A stretch of 64,000 nucleotides of DNA from Favolaschia claudopus (GCA_037176885.1 JAWWNJ010000024.1:1860001-1924000), one strand, 5' to 3'; counted from the stretch's first letter, positions 31,078-43,123 are shown. Translations and numbers: made by a program. The notes: a model not told the origin generated them from the letters alone.

Positions 31078-32864
31078 TTAATGATCATCCGCCCCCGGCT
31101 TCCCCCACTTCACAATGCGCACCACACCGTCCTGCCAGGCCCTAACTCGATGCGCCGCGATCAACGACACCGTCGACAGTTTCGACCCCACCATCCCCAC
31201 CCCACCCGACTGAATCGCCGCGTCCAAAATCAACGGGTACCACCGGCCATACTTCTCAATCGTCCTACCACGATCATGATCTACGCGATACCACCCAAAC
31301 CTCTTCGCCTCTTCCCAAAACGCCCCGTCCGTCTCGTCGCTCGTGAGGATGACGTGCTCGACGGAGATGCCTTTCTTGGTTTTGAGCTCGGCCTTGACTT
31401 CGTCAACGCGGAGAGCGTAGGCGGATAGTGGGGCGAAGCATTCGTTCAGCGGGCGGGTGCACCAGGCGCCGAAGTCACCGTGGCGGACGTGGACGGCTAT
31501 GTACTGTGCGGGGTAATCTTGAGCGCGCATTAGCAGTGGAGGAAGAGGCACGCACAGGAGGAATGGCCTCGTTTTCGAGAAGGCCGAGACTCTGTCGTGT
31601 GTACTCACGAGCGAGGGCTTCTACACGCGGATTCCAGTGTAAATGCTTGCCCACGAGACGCCAGCCGGTGCTGAACTCTTCCATATATTCGTGCGGCTGT
31701 ATCGAGGGAGATGAATGTATGAGCGAATACCGAGAAGCTTGGAACGCACCACGACGTTTGCGACCCAATACATATGGTCCAAGCACATGAGTTGCTCATC
31801 CGGAGGCAACGATAGCTTGAGGCGTGGCGACGGGGTCGGAGTGCGAAGGTTCTTCTTCCGCATATCGGGAAACGAGAGCGCCATTAGAGAAGTGAATTTC
31901 GCGTGGGGCTCATTCGGATCCTCTTTGACGAGCTTGATCCAGGAAGGGGGAGTGGTCCATGATATATCTGGAAGAAAGGTCAATACTACACATCCTGTGC
32001 AATGTACTATGTTGGGAGGCACCGAGATGAAGAATGCCCGGCGCAGTGCTGGGATGCGGATCTTTGTGCGCGGGCCGAACGCCTTTCCAGATACTCCAGC
32101 ACCCTAATGAATCGAGTGTCGTGCTATTCTTATCCTGTGTATCGTATACTTGAGCACAGCGCTACGAGGTTGGGATGGGCACGCACTTTAACCTGCCACC
32201 ATTCAAGGATAGGTATTCCTAGTGCCTTGGAGAGTCTGGGAACATCGAACATGACTCCGAAGTCGATGGGAGGGACGGGGTTGGGAGACTTGTAGCTGAC
32301 GTGGGTTGGGGTGAAGAAAGGCACTATGGGGACGCGCTCTGTCAATAGGGCGAGATATATTAGATGCATCTGTAAATCACAACGTCGGAAACCCGGCGAG
32401 AGCGAGAATTTGACTTCTTACATATCCAATCAGGTCGTTTGCTGCGCATGTGTTCAACATTGAACAGTTGTAGGAGCTGGAGAATGCTCACTATATCCAG
32501 TGCCTGGCCACGAGGTGATGTACTGCACATCGTCTCGCAAATTATCTACGTTCCAATCAGCCTGGACCGACAAAGATACGGTTTCTGACGTACCTCGGAA
32601 TGCATCGGTCGGAGGACCATTCAGAAGAACAGGACGGGCTTCAAGTTCCTGAATCTCTGTCTGATGCACTATGACGTTGGAAGAAGGAAGATCGGAAGGC
32701 AAGGTAGATAAACGACCGGCGTAGTAACCAACAGAGCTCAATAGCACTGCAGCAAAGAGAAGTCGAAGGTTAAAGCGACGTAGGAAGTTGGGCGGGTTTC
32801 GAGGCTTGTGCATTGGGACCGACATGAAGGTGTTGTGGACGGATCTGTCTTCATTAGGGGTCAT
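31078..32864 (-). CDS. GDP-fucose protein O-fucosyltransferase-like glycosyltransferase
   Basis: Likely Golgi/ER type II membrane glycosyltransferase. Model complement(join(31078..31503, 31556..31696, 31750..31967, 32008..32103, 32150..32369, 32422..32441, 32492..32545, 32594..32864)) closes at 481 aa. A single N-terminal anchor (LLFAAVLLSSVGYYAG, about residues 33-50) follows a basic cytoplasmic tail. Family landmarks are NLRDDVQYITSWPGTGY near 90, VHVRHGDF (344-351; the HxRxxD sugar-nucleotide motif), VILTSDETD and GGVGMVGSKLSTVSLIAAHR near the C-terminus. This layout resembles O-FucT/GT68-type enzymes of agaricomycetes. One exon is only 20 nt. The donor of the 46-nt intron after 32150 is my choice among several; protein closure and the CWSIW motif support it. 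Donor substrate is inferred from family only. Confidence 0.82.
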
Positions 32865-33322
32865 AGGAGTAATTCTGTCTCGAGGTTTTTTAGATCAACC
32901 GAAACTTAATTCTGAGGGACTTTGTTCAGGCCTTGTGTTCGTTTCGAAGGGATGAGCAAACGATGTTGAAAGTCATGGTGGACGCAGGGGCCAAGTCAGT
33001 CCTTTCGGAACCGGTAGTACAAACAACGCGAGTATTTCACGATCCCCTGTTCGGTGATCTCGGTGTTGAATTTGTTGGAACGCTGAACTGAACTCAAGAA
33101 GTTACACAATTGTCGGAAAGAAGTAACAAGTTTGCCCTAAAGCTTGAGTAAAACAGTTTCCAGAGCTCTGACCCTCAACACATCTTCAGAGGTTCCGAAA
33201 CGAAGTCCCGTCTCTACGACGTCTTGATTGTCATTATTGAGCAGTAAACTGGATTATTTTCACTGCCTGCGGAGACCTTGGAGTGAAAGAACACTCGAAA
33301 GGAAGAGGCAAGCTACCGTTCA
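32865..33322. other. Intergenic, likely promoter and 3' flank
   Basis: 460 bp between the 5' end of the fucosyltransferase-like gene and the 3' end of the P450 gene, both on the minus strand. No further gene seen. Confidence 0.5.
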
Positions 33323-35531
33323 TCACGATTCATAAGCATGATACTCAATGCCGAAAAAAGAAGCAACTGACGATACAAGTCCTGGATGATACTGGTGTGT
33401 TGGCTCAATCACCTCCCCGTCTTCCTTTTTGGCTTTGCGGACGCTAAAAGTCGACAAAATAGAGGCAATGGTAATCCAGAGTGTCGATGTGGCTACATGT
33501 CTCCCGGGACAAATTCTGTCGAAGCGTCAACTTTGTCGAGAGAATTCAATCTATATTTTTGGGAGAAACCTTCTCCCAAATCCAAATGCCGCCTCCGGGT
33601 CTCTGATCTCTGGATTGAGTTTTCCGTTGAGCAGAAAGCGTTCGGGGTTGAAATTGTCTGCATTAGGGTACATGTTCTGACGATGTTCAGGTCCGAAGCG
33701 AATAAACCAAGGAAATCACTCACTTCGTCGTGAAGAATCGCCCTGGGAAAGAAAATCAATGCTGAAGACAAGAGGGAATGATTTCGTACCATGCATTTCC
33801 AATGATAACAGAGTTGGCTGGAATTCTATAACCTTGGTATTGATCGTCGACGCTGAGATAATGTGGAATAGCTACCAAATATTCATGTTTGTTGTTCTCT
33901 TGATTTGAAAGCACAGAAATCGACAACTCACCCATCGGAGTAACGGGCCGCCATCTCAAGGTCTCTTTCAGAATCGCAGTAACATAGGGCAGCGCATCCC
34001 GATCGCTGAAGTCTGGCAGCTGGCCGAGACCGAGAACCGCGTCGAGTTCAGCTTGCGCTTTTTGCTGAACATTAGGGTTGAGCAGCATGCCTGGGACAAA
34101 GGTTCCCAGAGCCGCGGCGGTCGTGTCGGAGCCTGCCCCATACATACTCCCCGCTGTACCGCGAATGACTGACTCCTTGTCCTTGTCGGTACTTTCCATA
34201 TCTTCAGGTTCAAGCCGCCGTAAGTTCGAGGAAACAAACGATGATCTTGCCTTTCCCAGCCTCTGAGTGAATCAACACATAATGAAGAATCGGAATCTAC
34301 AAGCATAAACGACAAGGGTTTTATTGCGCACCATATTCCGCTGAGTCTCCTTGAATGGAACTTCCAACAAATCGCACGTCCACTTCTTCCATTCCTTCGC
34401 GTTGCGCTTGAATCCCGCGCCTGGTACCCAGTCTGGTACGTATTTCAAAACGGGAAGGGATTCCTAAATGATCATTTTTTGTCATTCGAAGGCTCATGCA
34501 ATGACATCCAGTGAACGCACCACAAGAAAGGCACCTGGAACGCTAGCGACGGATAACCCGTGCATCGCCTTTTCTGCAATGTTTATGTACGGGTCCTCAG
34601 TTTCGCAGACATCGATTCCGTAGGTGATATCCATTACGAGGGATCCCGCCAAGCTGTATGAAAATTAGGCATGGAATTTCCGCGATAATAAAGGCTGAGG
34701 ATCGGACTCACTGCCTAAAGTGTTTCATGACGTTGCAGCACCGAGAATGAGGATCTTGTAAAATTCGGCGCAGAAGTACTTGTGCAGCTGCGCGTTCTTG
34801 GGCGTGGAATTGTTTGTTTGCTGAAGTGTTGAACGCGTCGTGGAGTAGTTTTCTGTGCGCCCGCCTTCGTATGTATCAGCCAAATAGTAAATACCGTGCA
34901 ATTATTCAAGAGACTGACCAACGTTCACCTACATGCACGGAGAAAGACTGGTATCTAGTCTGGGTGCGTGTTTCGATTATTACGCACCGTACTTCATGAA
35001 ACCTAATCATTAGTTTTCATCACCCGCCGGGTCGTGAGCTGAGTTTGTGGGATTACACACCAACTGAGAAACCCCAGCTCATCAACTGGCGCATGGGTGA
35101 TTCGGGACTATTTTCGGATACGATTGAATCGCGTGCAAAAGCGTCAAGGACTGAGAACATAGCTCACCGATCCGAATATAGGGAAGACCGCCTCTCGAAA
35201 AGCTCTTTGACCGCCTCTGTGGAAGATAAGACAACGATTGAACTCCCGGCTATGTCCAGATGGATAATATCAGAGCCTAATGCGAGAGAATCCCATAGTT
35301 AGGCACGACTTCCTCCTCAAAGAACGAAATGAACTCGCCCAACTGCTTGCTCCACCCGGCATATGTTTCCCATTGTTTCTCCAACGGCAAAGTGAACAAA
35401 TGCCCTACTAAAGGTAACCTCTTCGGTCCTGGTGGTAAGGGGAGTAAGGAAGGACGTCGTCGCTTCCTAAGGGTAAGGAGTAACGCTGCTCCCGTGAGGA
35501 TAAGGACCACCAGCGTCGAATAGTGGGGCAT
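33323..35531 (-). CDS. Cytochrome P450 monooxygenase
   Basis: Thirteen-exon model complement(join(33323..33515, 33570..33676, 33724..33742, 33790..33871, 33932..34262, 34332..34463, 34521..34653, 34712..34864, 34919..34928, 34988..35002, 35061..35107, 35168..35276, 35339..35531)) closes at 507 aa, the normal length. An N-terminal membrane anchor (LVVLILTGAALLLTL) precedes LPLPPGPKRLPLVGH. Then come WRAHRKLLHDAF (C-helix), AGSDTT at 307-312 (I-helix oxygen-activation), ETLR at 364-367 (K-helix ExxR) and FGFGRRICPGR with heme-ligand Cys446. Two exons are microexons (15 and 10 nt) and the first intron appears to be GC-AG. It looks like the mushroom P450s related to CYP64-type enzymes; substrate unknown. 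ER-bound, needs a P450 reductase. Confidence 0.9.
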
Positions 35532-36841
35532 GGAGGACTAGACCTTGTCTGCCATTGTGTCAGTATTTAAGTAAAGTCAGGAACCTCCGGGTGCAGTGCG
35601 GTCAACCAGTGGGAAGAACGAGCCTGCCAGAGTAGTGAGAATATTGTCCTAAGAGATAACGTTAGAGAACGCCGATGCAGCTATTTCCGAATGGGCTGAC
35701 TGCGACATGGTGCTGCGTTGGATAAGTTTCGGAACTGGAGTGAATGCTTACTGGACCCAGATGCCAGCATGTGAGTATGGCTTGGACTCGGAGTTTTCCA
35801 GAAGTCAGCAATGGGGGAGGGTGGCGTATGGCCAGGGCGGCTACAGAACGGTAAAAGGTACAATCAAGATGAAGTCTACATGACATTCAATGTAGAGAAG
35901 GATCAAATCGTCGCTGAATCCAACGGTCACCCCACAGTATTCTTGGCTTTCATTCAATTTTCAGATGCGTACCTTCGAATATGAGCTTCATAGTCATTGC
36001 TACTCTTGCGTATGGCATCTCACAGTGCCAGAACACATCCCACTCATCCCAATAGCTCGAGGGGTCGACCTCAGCGGGTGCGCCGCCGGCGGGACTTTCA
36101 AATTTCGAAATTAACTCAGTCTCTGAGTCATTTTGTGAGTCCGGAAGTTCCGAGCTCAAGTGGCAAGTACACAACAAGTCAGAATACCTCCAAGGCTGCG
36201 AGCACAAATGAGAACTGATACAGTAGAGCCAGTGAGCCTGATGAGGAGATGCACATGTCCCGTTTTGGCAAGCCCCAAAACAAAACCCAACTTTTTCAAG
36301 TCACAAACACGTGATCTTGTGACCCACCGGCATCGGTTGTGGTTGTTTGCCGGTCGATTCTTCAGCTTCTCCACGTCATCTGGCAAATCTTTCTTTCAGC
36401 GTACCCTTCTGGAAAGAAACAGCAAGGCGAAATCTCAGAATCAGATGCACCCGCGAAGTCAAACTTGTGTATCTCGTGAGTCGTTGGTGAACTTTGGACA
36501 TTTTTCCAGCCTTTTCGGAACTTTTTGTGGCCTATAAGGCTTGAATCAAGACTTAAGCGATTCAAATCCAATGCTTCCTGGGGGATAATTAACCTTGAAC
36601 ACGCTAAGACTCACCGCAGAAGCTCGAACTCCCTCTGGTCTCTTCTCTTGGCAAATTCCCGCCCTCGGATTGCCCGCAGCCTGAGAGGATTGTGGCCTCA
36701 CACACACAACTTCGTCCGTGTGGTACCCAACCAAAAATATCTTCTTCCCACCTCGCACTTCGCGCGATAAATCAAACCATTTGACTGGCTCCTCCTTCGT
36801 ATAAATACGGGAGCGATGCACGACTCTCGACGATACACACC
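35532..36841. other. Intergenic region, no gene seen
   Basis: Lies between the divergent P450 (-) and laccase-like (+) genes. Reading frames are short. A TATAAATAC box at 36802-36810 sits about 40 bp before the laccase ATG and is a good TATA candidate for that gene. Confidence 0.55.
36802..36810 (+). promoter_or_regulatory. TATA box of the laccase-like gene
   Basis: TATAAATAC located 32-40 bp upstream of the ATG at 36842, so transcription would start very close to the start codon. Short leaders are common in fungal secreted-enzyme genes. Sequence match only. Confidence 0.5.
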
Positions 36842-39796
36842 ATGTTCAGCTTTCGTCTCGTATTTCTTGCATTGGCACTAGTTTCAGTGCGGGGCGCGAC
36901 AGTGAGCACCGAGACAAAACAGTTCGTTACCCTCGACATCATCAACGGGCCCGTCGCGCCGGATGGATTTACCCGGGGTACGCTGCAAATCATCTTCGAA
37001 ATCTATCTGTCAATTGACACGGACTAGTCGCGGTCCTCGCAAACGGAACTTTCCCGGGACCGCCAATTGTCGCTACGAAAGGGCAAACGCTCGTCGTGAA
37101 AGTGAACAATAAACTGGTGGGGTTTTTCCCCCGTACACTCTTTGCTTGCTGAGGCATTTTTGCGGATGTAGACTAATGAGACGATGCGTGTCTCGACATC
37201 CATCGTGCGCTATCCGCCGACTCTCTTTCTCTTGCACGATACTAACGCTCATTGACTGGCCGCAGAACTTCGAAGGTATATTCATTGACTCGAAGAACAT
37301 CTTCAACGAGGGATCGTCTTTCGTCACGTACATTACATTCGTTCCTTTATACTGTATACTGAACCAAAATGACATTTCAGCACCTGCCCTTTCGGACCCG
37401 GAGAATCATACACCTACAGTAGGTCTCATCCATCTTCACCGATTAGCTTCAAGTTCCCCGCTCATGTACTTTCGAAAAATAGCTCTCCCGCTGTATATCT
37501 CTCAGCTCTTTTCTTTATCTCATTCTCACTGTACATCCATTCAGTGGCAATCAAACAGGCAGCTTCTGGTACCATGGGTAATAATCCATTCTCCTGTCTA
37601 CCGCATGTGTGTGTCAACCATTTTATCAGTCAACTGGCCCAACAGCAGTCCGACGGGTTGATGGGGACGTTGATCGTTTATGGTTCGTTCAATATCTCTT
37701 GTTAAGTGAAAGATGAGCTTTCACATTGCGACTTCTGTAGATCCGGAACACCCCTTAGCGCATCTCTACGGTACGCTCTCAACATACTCAACTCGAAGTT
37801 GGTCTTTTACCCTACGTAGATATCGACGACGCAAACACTGTGCGTGGTCAGTGCAATCTAACCTTTTCCTACGCTGAACTAGCGCTCTGATTAGATTTTG
37901 ACCGTCTGTGAGTGCACCTTGCCTTCACTTCTTCATACCTCACCGTCTTTCTTCCCTCGTAACTTCCAACAGCCGACTGGCTACACACGGACTCCAAGAC
38001 CGCATTAGCCGGATATATCGCCACGCAAACTAATCCAGTCCCGGATTGTGGATTGTTCAACGGAAAGGGTGCGCCTCCTTCTCTCTTCAAAACACTTCTG
38101 CGCATAGTAGTCTGAGTACTAATTCCTTAACTGGTCCCTTCGTCGGAAGGAAGGTTCAACGGCGGTCCCCAAGTCGAATACGCCGCCGTTTCCGTGGCCC
38201 AAGGCAAACGCTACCGATTCCGTCTGTTCAACATCGGGTTCCGCTCGAATTTCGTTGTTTCGATTGATAATCGTGAGTTAGTTTCTTTCAGGGATTTTTC
38301 TCTTTATTTCTCTTGAATCGTCGAGTCAAGTCGAGTGTTAATTTCAAAATTCCCGCCAGATACCATGACTATAATTGAAGCCGACGGAGTTGCGACAGAG
38401 CCTAATGAGGTTAACATTCTCACCATTCATGCGGGGCAGCGGTATTCTTTCGTCGTATGTGTTCCGATCTCCCTAGGGTTGATACAGTAATGTCTAACTT
38501 GTTTTTGTTTGTTCCAGGTCAATGCGAACCAACCTGTAGGCAATTATTGGATCAGTCAGTCTCTTCGATGCTTTTCCATCAGTGTTATGTTTTTCGACTT
38601 ACCTGGGTCTCAGATGCTTTCATCAACGGAGGCACGAAGAATTCTAACCTCAATGTACGGTTTTCTCTTTGCCATCGATAATTATGGAGAAGATCGCTGA
38701 ACGGTCGCCGTAGTCTACCCTCAGTCGTGGCATCCTCCGCTACGCCGGTGCCCCGGCCGAAGAGCCTCAAACGCCCATGACCGCAGGTCCGCAAGGCGCC
38801 GCTGCAGTTGCCTTGAAGGAGGCAGATCTGGTTGTACGTGTTCCCAGTTTTGGTTCTCATTATACAAAAGGAAACTTAATCAAATCAAACCTAGCCGCTC
38901 AACCCCATCCCCGCACCGGAGCCCGACTTCAACATGACCTTCACCACATTTATGCCTGAAGGCGTCACAAAGTGGGAAATCAACAACGTCTCATATATCC
39001 CTCCTTCCGTGCCGACGCTCGTCAAGGCGCTGAATGGCGAGACCAGTCCGGATGATTTCAACGTTACGGAGAATACATTCTTGTTCCCGATGAATAAGAC
39101 GGTGCAGATTGAGTTCAAAGAGTAAGCAAACTTCAATTATTGGTTAGATCACTGGCTTTTTTGATCTGACGTTGCTGCACTACTAGCCCAATCAACGAGG
39201 GGCATCCGTTCCACTTGCATGGTGTACGTTGTCTCCCAGAGCTTAAGCAACAAGAAATTCAGCACCTGATGAACTATTGGTCAGATGAATTTCTGGGTAG
39301 TCAAGTCGAACAGTTCCGATGTCATCAACACTGTCAATCCAATTCGACGCGATGTAAGTCGTCGATACTCGTGTCTCGAAAGCCAAGACCTACTGAGGAT
39401 TCTAGGTCGTTATCACGGGTAATAATACGGTAATTATCAGGTTTAGGACAGACAAGCCGGGTGAGTTGTTGGACTTTTGTTGCGGTACGTATGCTAAGCA
39501 ATCGTTCGGTGATTATAGGACCATGGCCGTGTAAGTTTTGATTTTGACTCAACAAACCGAGACGCCTTTAATTTCTGGATCCGCTATCCGTCTAGTCCAT
39601 TGCCACAGTGAGTGTCCAGTGTCCGTCGGGAATATATGTCGAACTGAACAATCGTCTAGTCCTCTATCACTTTGCTGTCGGTCTAGGTTCGGTCATCGGT
39701 GCTGGCCTTGATGAGGTGAAGAAGACTGTCCATCCGACTCAGGCGTGGGAGGAACTTTGCCCTGCGTACAACGCGCTCCCACCCAACGACCAGTAA
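36842..39796 (+). CDS. Laccase-like multicopper oxidase with altered trinuclear copper motifs
   Basis: Twenty-three short exons (36842..36977, 37028..37116, 37172..37204, 37266..37327, 37381..37422, 37545..37577, 37630..37682, 37741..37770, 37820..37839, 37895..37907, 37973..38068, 38150..38272, 38360..38454, 38518..38554, 38614..38654, 38714..38833, 38895..39121, 39187..39223, 39285..39353, 39406..39460, 39519..39530, 39596..39607, 39660..39796) close at 523 aa, typical for fungal laccases. A signal peptide covers about residues 1-19. The C-terminal copper motifs are intact: HPFHLHG (423-429) and HCHILYH (476-482), so type-1 copper should bind. Motif 1 reads SINFEG (85-90) where laccases have SIHWHG, and motif 2 reads WYHGQ (129-133) for WYHSH, so three trinuclear-site histidines are missing. 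The intron 37423-37544 has a weak donor. Normal laccase turnover is doubtful; the reading frame is nonetheless kept. Confidence 0.85.
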
Positions 39797-40600
39797 GCGT
39801 TTGCGGAGCGGAAATCAGATTTTGTCGGCTTCGGAATATATTTTCCTTGCTCTCCTTATCGACTACATCTGTTCGACGGCAGTGATCAGGCGTCAAAATC
39901 ATCAACTATGACCCAAGTTCGGTAATTTCCACCAGTGCAAGGGATTGTGGGTCCAATGACAGATACACCCATTTAGGGAACAATAGGGCTTTTGTTCTCC
40001 ATTCTGACGGTTGTTTGTTGTCTGAGAGTTCAGAAGGTGTTCTACGGTTGCTGACCCGGTATATGTATCGAGCCATTTCAGTGTGTCCGTCTTCTGTACT
40101 TACTTCCGTTCAATTCGTTTCTCTGTTTCGTTCCCTCCTCTCTCCACACAGGGGATTCCCATGCAGTGAGTACTTTCCGCTCAACAAGACATGCCCACCG
40201 TTCATGTTTCCAATAGATCTTCACCTCTCTTTTTATTTTTACTTTCTTTCCACCTCGTTTGTAGGGTTACTTCTGCTGTCCTCGATTCGCTGCCCGATAA
40301 TAAGTGAGTGTTTGCTACTCCATATCCTCGCACGCGCGCTGACAGCCGCCAACAAGCTCCCTCGATGGCGGCGATGAACAAGGTGTACCGACGGAGACGA
40401 GATTCGGCACTGTGGGTTTACCATCCCTCTCTTCGTACGTCATCGTTCCCGCTCTGCTCAAGGAGATTGCTGAATCCACGCGATCAGGTTAGCTTCTAAC
40501 GCGCCATCGGATACCATTCCCTCTCATTCGTTCAGGTTCGTTTCTCGGTATACACCTGAGATACTCAATACTGCTCTACTGACTGTCATTCTGAATTTAG
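39797..40600. other. Spacer and unresolved 5' exons of the membrane-protein gene
   Basis: No closed model. Splice-like signals (CTCTCCACACAG at about 40150, TTTGTAG at 40264, GACAG at 40347, GTTCAG at 40536) suggest small exons of the following gene, but I could not fix a start codon or a consistent frame. Confidence 0.4.
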
Positions 40601-41321
40601 CTCGACATTCGATCTTCAACCACCTTCCAGCACCTCGCCGCCCGCCCCATTCAGCTTCACGACTGAATCTTCTCGGACTGGGACCCATGCTACTGGTTCT
40701 AGCATCTCTTCCCCCAGCCAAGTCCAATCCTCCCAGAGCCAAGCGCCGGGACACCGACCGTCCCGACTTGTAATCATGGGCATCGCGGTCGGATTAATTG
40801 TTCTCCTCGCTCTGGTGGCCGTTGTCGTTTTTCTTCTGCGGAGGGCTCGAGCGAAGCGGATAGCGGCATTGTCTGACTTCATCATCGACACGGAGGCTGG
40901 TTTGCCGGGGCAGACGATGAAGACACGGGAGATTCATGGGGCTGGATCCGCCAATCTCGTTCACTTCGCTAATTCACGTTTGCCCTCGACCAGTCCTACT
41001 ACTATGGCACACGACACGGAGCCGAGCCCGAGCCTCGTTCGACGAATGGCGCAGTTGGAGCATCAGGCCCGCGAGACGCAAGTCAAAATCCAGGCTTTGA
41101 GGAGCCAAGGGTTGAGTTCTCCCTTAAATTCCGTTGACAAATCGGAAGTGCGCAGCCGGTTCAACAACGACTGCCAGTGTGTTCAAGTCAATGTTGCGCA
41201 GAAGGAGAAATTTGATTCTCTTGCAATGCGCCAGGCGAAGGGATTGCAGACTATTCGGGATGTCGATGATGGCGAGGACGTGCCGCCGGGATATGATTTT
41301 GCGATGGCTCGTCTACCATGA
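40601..41321 (+). CDS. Single-pass membrane protein, 3' exon(s); start upstream not resolved
   Basis: The open exon begins after a good acceptor (TTTAG, 40596-40600). It encodes a Ser/Thr/Pro-rich extracellular-type stretch, one hydrophobic segment GIAVGLIVLLALVAVVVFLL (from about 40779) and a basic stop-transfer RRARAKR. The cytoplasmic tail of about 160 aa includes a helical MAQLEHQARETQVKIQALRS segment and ends VPPGYDFAMARLP at 41321. The architecture is that of the agaricomycete single-TM proteins of unknown function that have a disordered outer domain. Orientation is the same as the laccase-like gene. No enzymatic domain seen. Confidence 0.6.
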
Positions 41322-41464
41322 GTCTTTTTATGTACTTCTTTTGTTCATTGAATGTTGTTGTTGTACAGTAGATTAGCGTAATCATATTATGTATGAATGC
41401 CCGCCTTAAACCGTTTAATAAAAGCCTGTCTCAGAATTTGCATGCGATGTTGGGGAGTTTGTTA

Positions 41465-41470
41465 GAAAAA
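41465..41470 (-). terminator. Candidate Pol III terminator of U6
   Basis: Run of six T on the minus strand about 20 nt beyond the conserved U6 body. A shorter TTTT occurs inside the transcribed region at 41511-41514, so the true 3' end is uncertain. Confidence 0.45.
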
Positions 41471-41490
41471 AGAGCAATAAATATTGAGAC

Positions 41491-41538
41491 CCGTAGGTCT
41501 ACCACTCCGGAAAAGCGTGTCATCCTTGTGCAGGGGCC

Positions 41539-41569
<31 letters not shown>

Positions 41570-41591
41570 TCGTATGACGCCCCGAAGGGTA
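41491..41591 (-). ncRNA. U6 spliceosomal snRNA
   Basis: Minus strand reads the universally conserved U6 core: AAATTGGAACGATACAGAGA with the ACAGAGA box, AGATTAGCATGGCCCCTGC with the AGC triad, and AAGGATGACACGC. It is preceded by a 5' stem-loop around CCCTTCGGGG. The 3' portion after GACACGC (TTTTCCGGAGTGG) differs from the usual, so a diverged but functional gene or a pseudogene are both possible. The 5' end coincides with the TA duplication of the MITE at 41592, so the native upstream promoter has been displaced. Confidence 0.85.
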
Positions 41592-42872
41592 TGGCGGTCG
41601 TTTGGCTACTTTAAAAAACCATGTATAAATGTACTATTTTCAGAGAAAAAGTTGGGAACGGCGGAAAAAAATATTTTTTTTCGAGAAAGTAGAGAGACTT
41701 TCCTTGAGTATGAAAACAGTTGTGGAAGGATGAAAATGTTTTTTGAAGTTGAGTTGAAAGAGAAAAGTTTCCGCCGAGTCAGTGGCTGTGCATCAATGAT
41801 GGCCGAAGCGGCCGACTTGTACTGACAAAGTTGCTCAGCGCTCAGTCTGAACTCTGCAGCCCATGGGCTATCTGTGACATGATATAGAGCAGGGACCTAT
41901 TTTCAGAATAATTTTGGGTATCAGCACACCAAAACAAGGCACAGGTATGTAGCTCAATGATCTGAGCACTGCAGGATTGGTTCAATGGTTGCCATTGTCA
42001 ACATCTTGCGAGCCCTGCATGCTGAAGGTCAATCCACTGTGTGTGCTAGCTAAGATAGGGGCAAAAACACCTGCTTTAGGTGGTATGAGGAGCAGCGGAC
42101 GTGGATCTCCTTCTGCAAACCTTAACTAGAGAGTCCGCCGAGTCGGCCATCACTTAGAGCACAGCCACAGACTCGGCACCGAACCTTTTCTCTCAACTCC
42201 ACTCCGAAAGACAATTTCAACTTACCGCAACTGTGTTCATACTCAAGGAAAGTCTCTCTACTTTTCCGAGAAAAAATATTTTTTCACTGTTCTCAACTTT
42301 TTCTCTCAAAACAGGATATTTATATGTGTTTTTTTAAAGTAGCCAAACGACCTAGTCTGTAGTTTACCGCGCGACAGCTGTCAGGAGGGTCGGGTTATTA
42401 TGTAAACATTTCGAAATGGAAAGAGTTTCCCACACGCCATTTCCGCTATATTCAAGCGGCAGCATCGATTCTGCCTTAATTCTCTATGGGATATAGTCTG
42501 GGTAAGCTATGTTAGCACCCCTGTCAATTTAGAATTCTCAATTTTGGCTGAGGAGTGTGCTAAACTCAACCTTTGCGCTGGTTTGCAGCCAACCGGCATT
42601 AACCGAACCAATTTTGATGTCGGCCGTTTCTCCACCTTTTTCGTCCGTTCAAGCGCGTAGGTCAATGAGGCAAAGGTCAAGATTATGGTGGGTGGTCTAA
42701 AATTCAAATCACGCGCGCTATGAGCTGCATCGACGTGTCGTGTTTTGATGATTAGGTAATAAGCTGACCCTCCAACCGGCGATCAAAAGGTGTTGACAGA
42801 CCACAACACACCGCAGGTACGAGGACTCTTGTGTTGTTCCGTCTGTTTCCAAGAGACTACAAACGACCGCCA
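41592..42872. mobile_element. TA-flanked MITE abutting U6, with internal fold-back (1281 bp)
   Basis: Outer ends TGGCGGTCGTTTG and complement CAAACGACCGCCA (ending at 42872) are flanked by TA at 41590-41591 and 42873-42874. Inside, 41597-41800 and about 42160-42350 pair as long inverted arms (GGTCGTTTGGCTACTTTAAA at one end, TTTAAAGTAGCCAAACGACC at the other). Noncoding. The terminal TGGCGGTC is shared with the element at 43251, so both belong to one family. The right end carries the dispersed hairpin repeat. Confidence 0.8.
42794..42862 (+). repeat. Dispersed hairpin repeat, copy 2
   Basis: Partner of 25926-25992, with the same ACAACACACCGCAGGTACGA core and flanking GTCTGTTTCCAAGAGACTAC. 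It occupies the right terminal region of the MITE. Confidence 0.7.
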
Positions 42873-43123
42873 TAGAAGGGGTCGAGAATTAGGCGGATTT
42901 TGGGGTAGGGGGAGGTGGAATGGTGTAGTTTGTGTGGGGCAACGCGATTACGTAACTTGAAGTAAGTATCTCCTGATCAGCCTTCTTCAATGACAGGCGC
43001 GCCGTGTATGAAGGCAATTCATTGAGCCTAAGGTGGTTCTGAGTCGGAGACTCTGTTATATCTGATTTATCAGCCCTTCTTGTAAGACAATAACAAATTC
43101 TACGCCGCCAAGACACGATAGGG

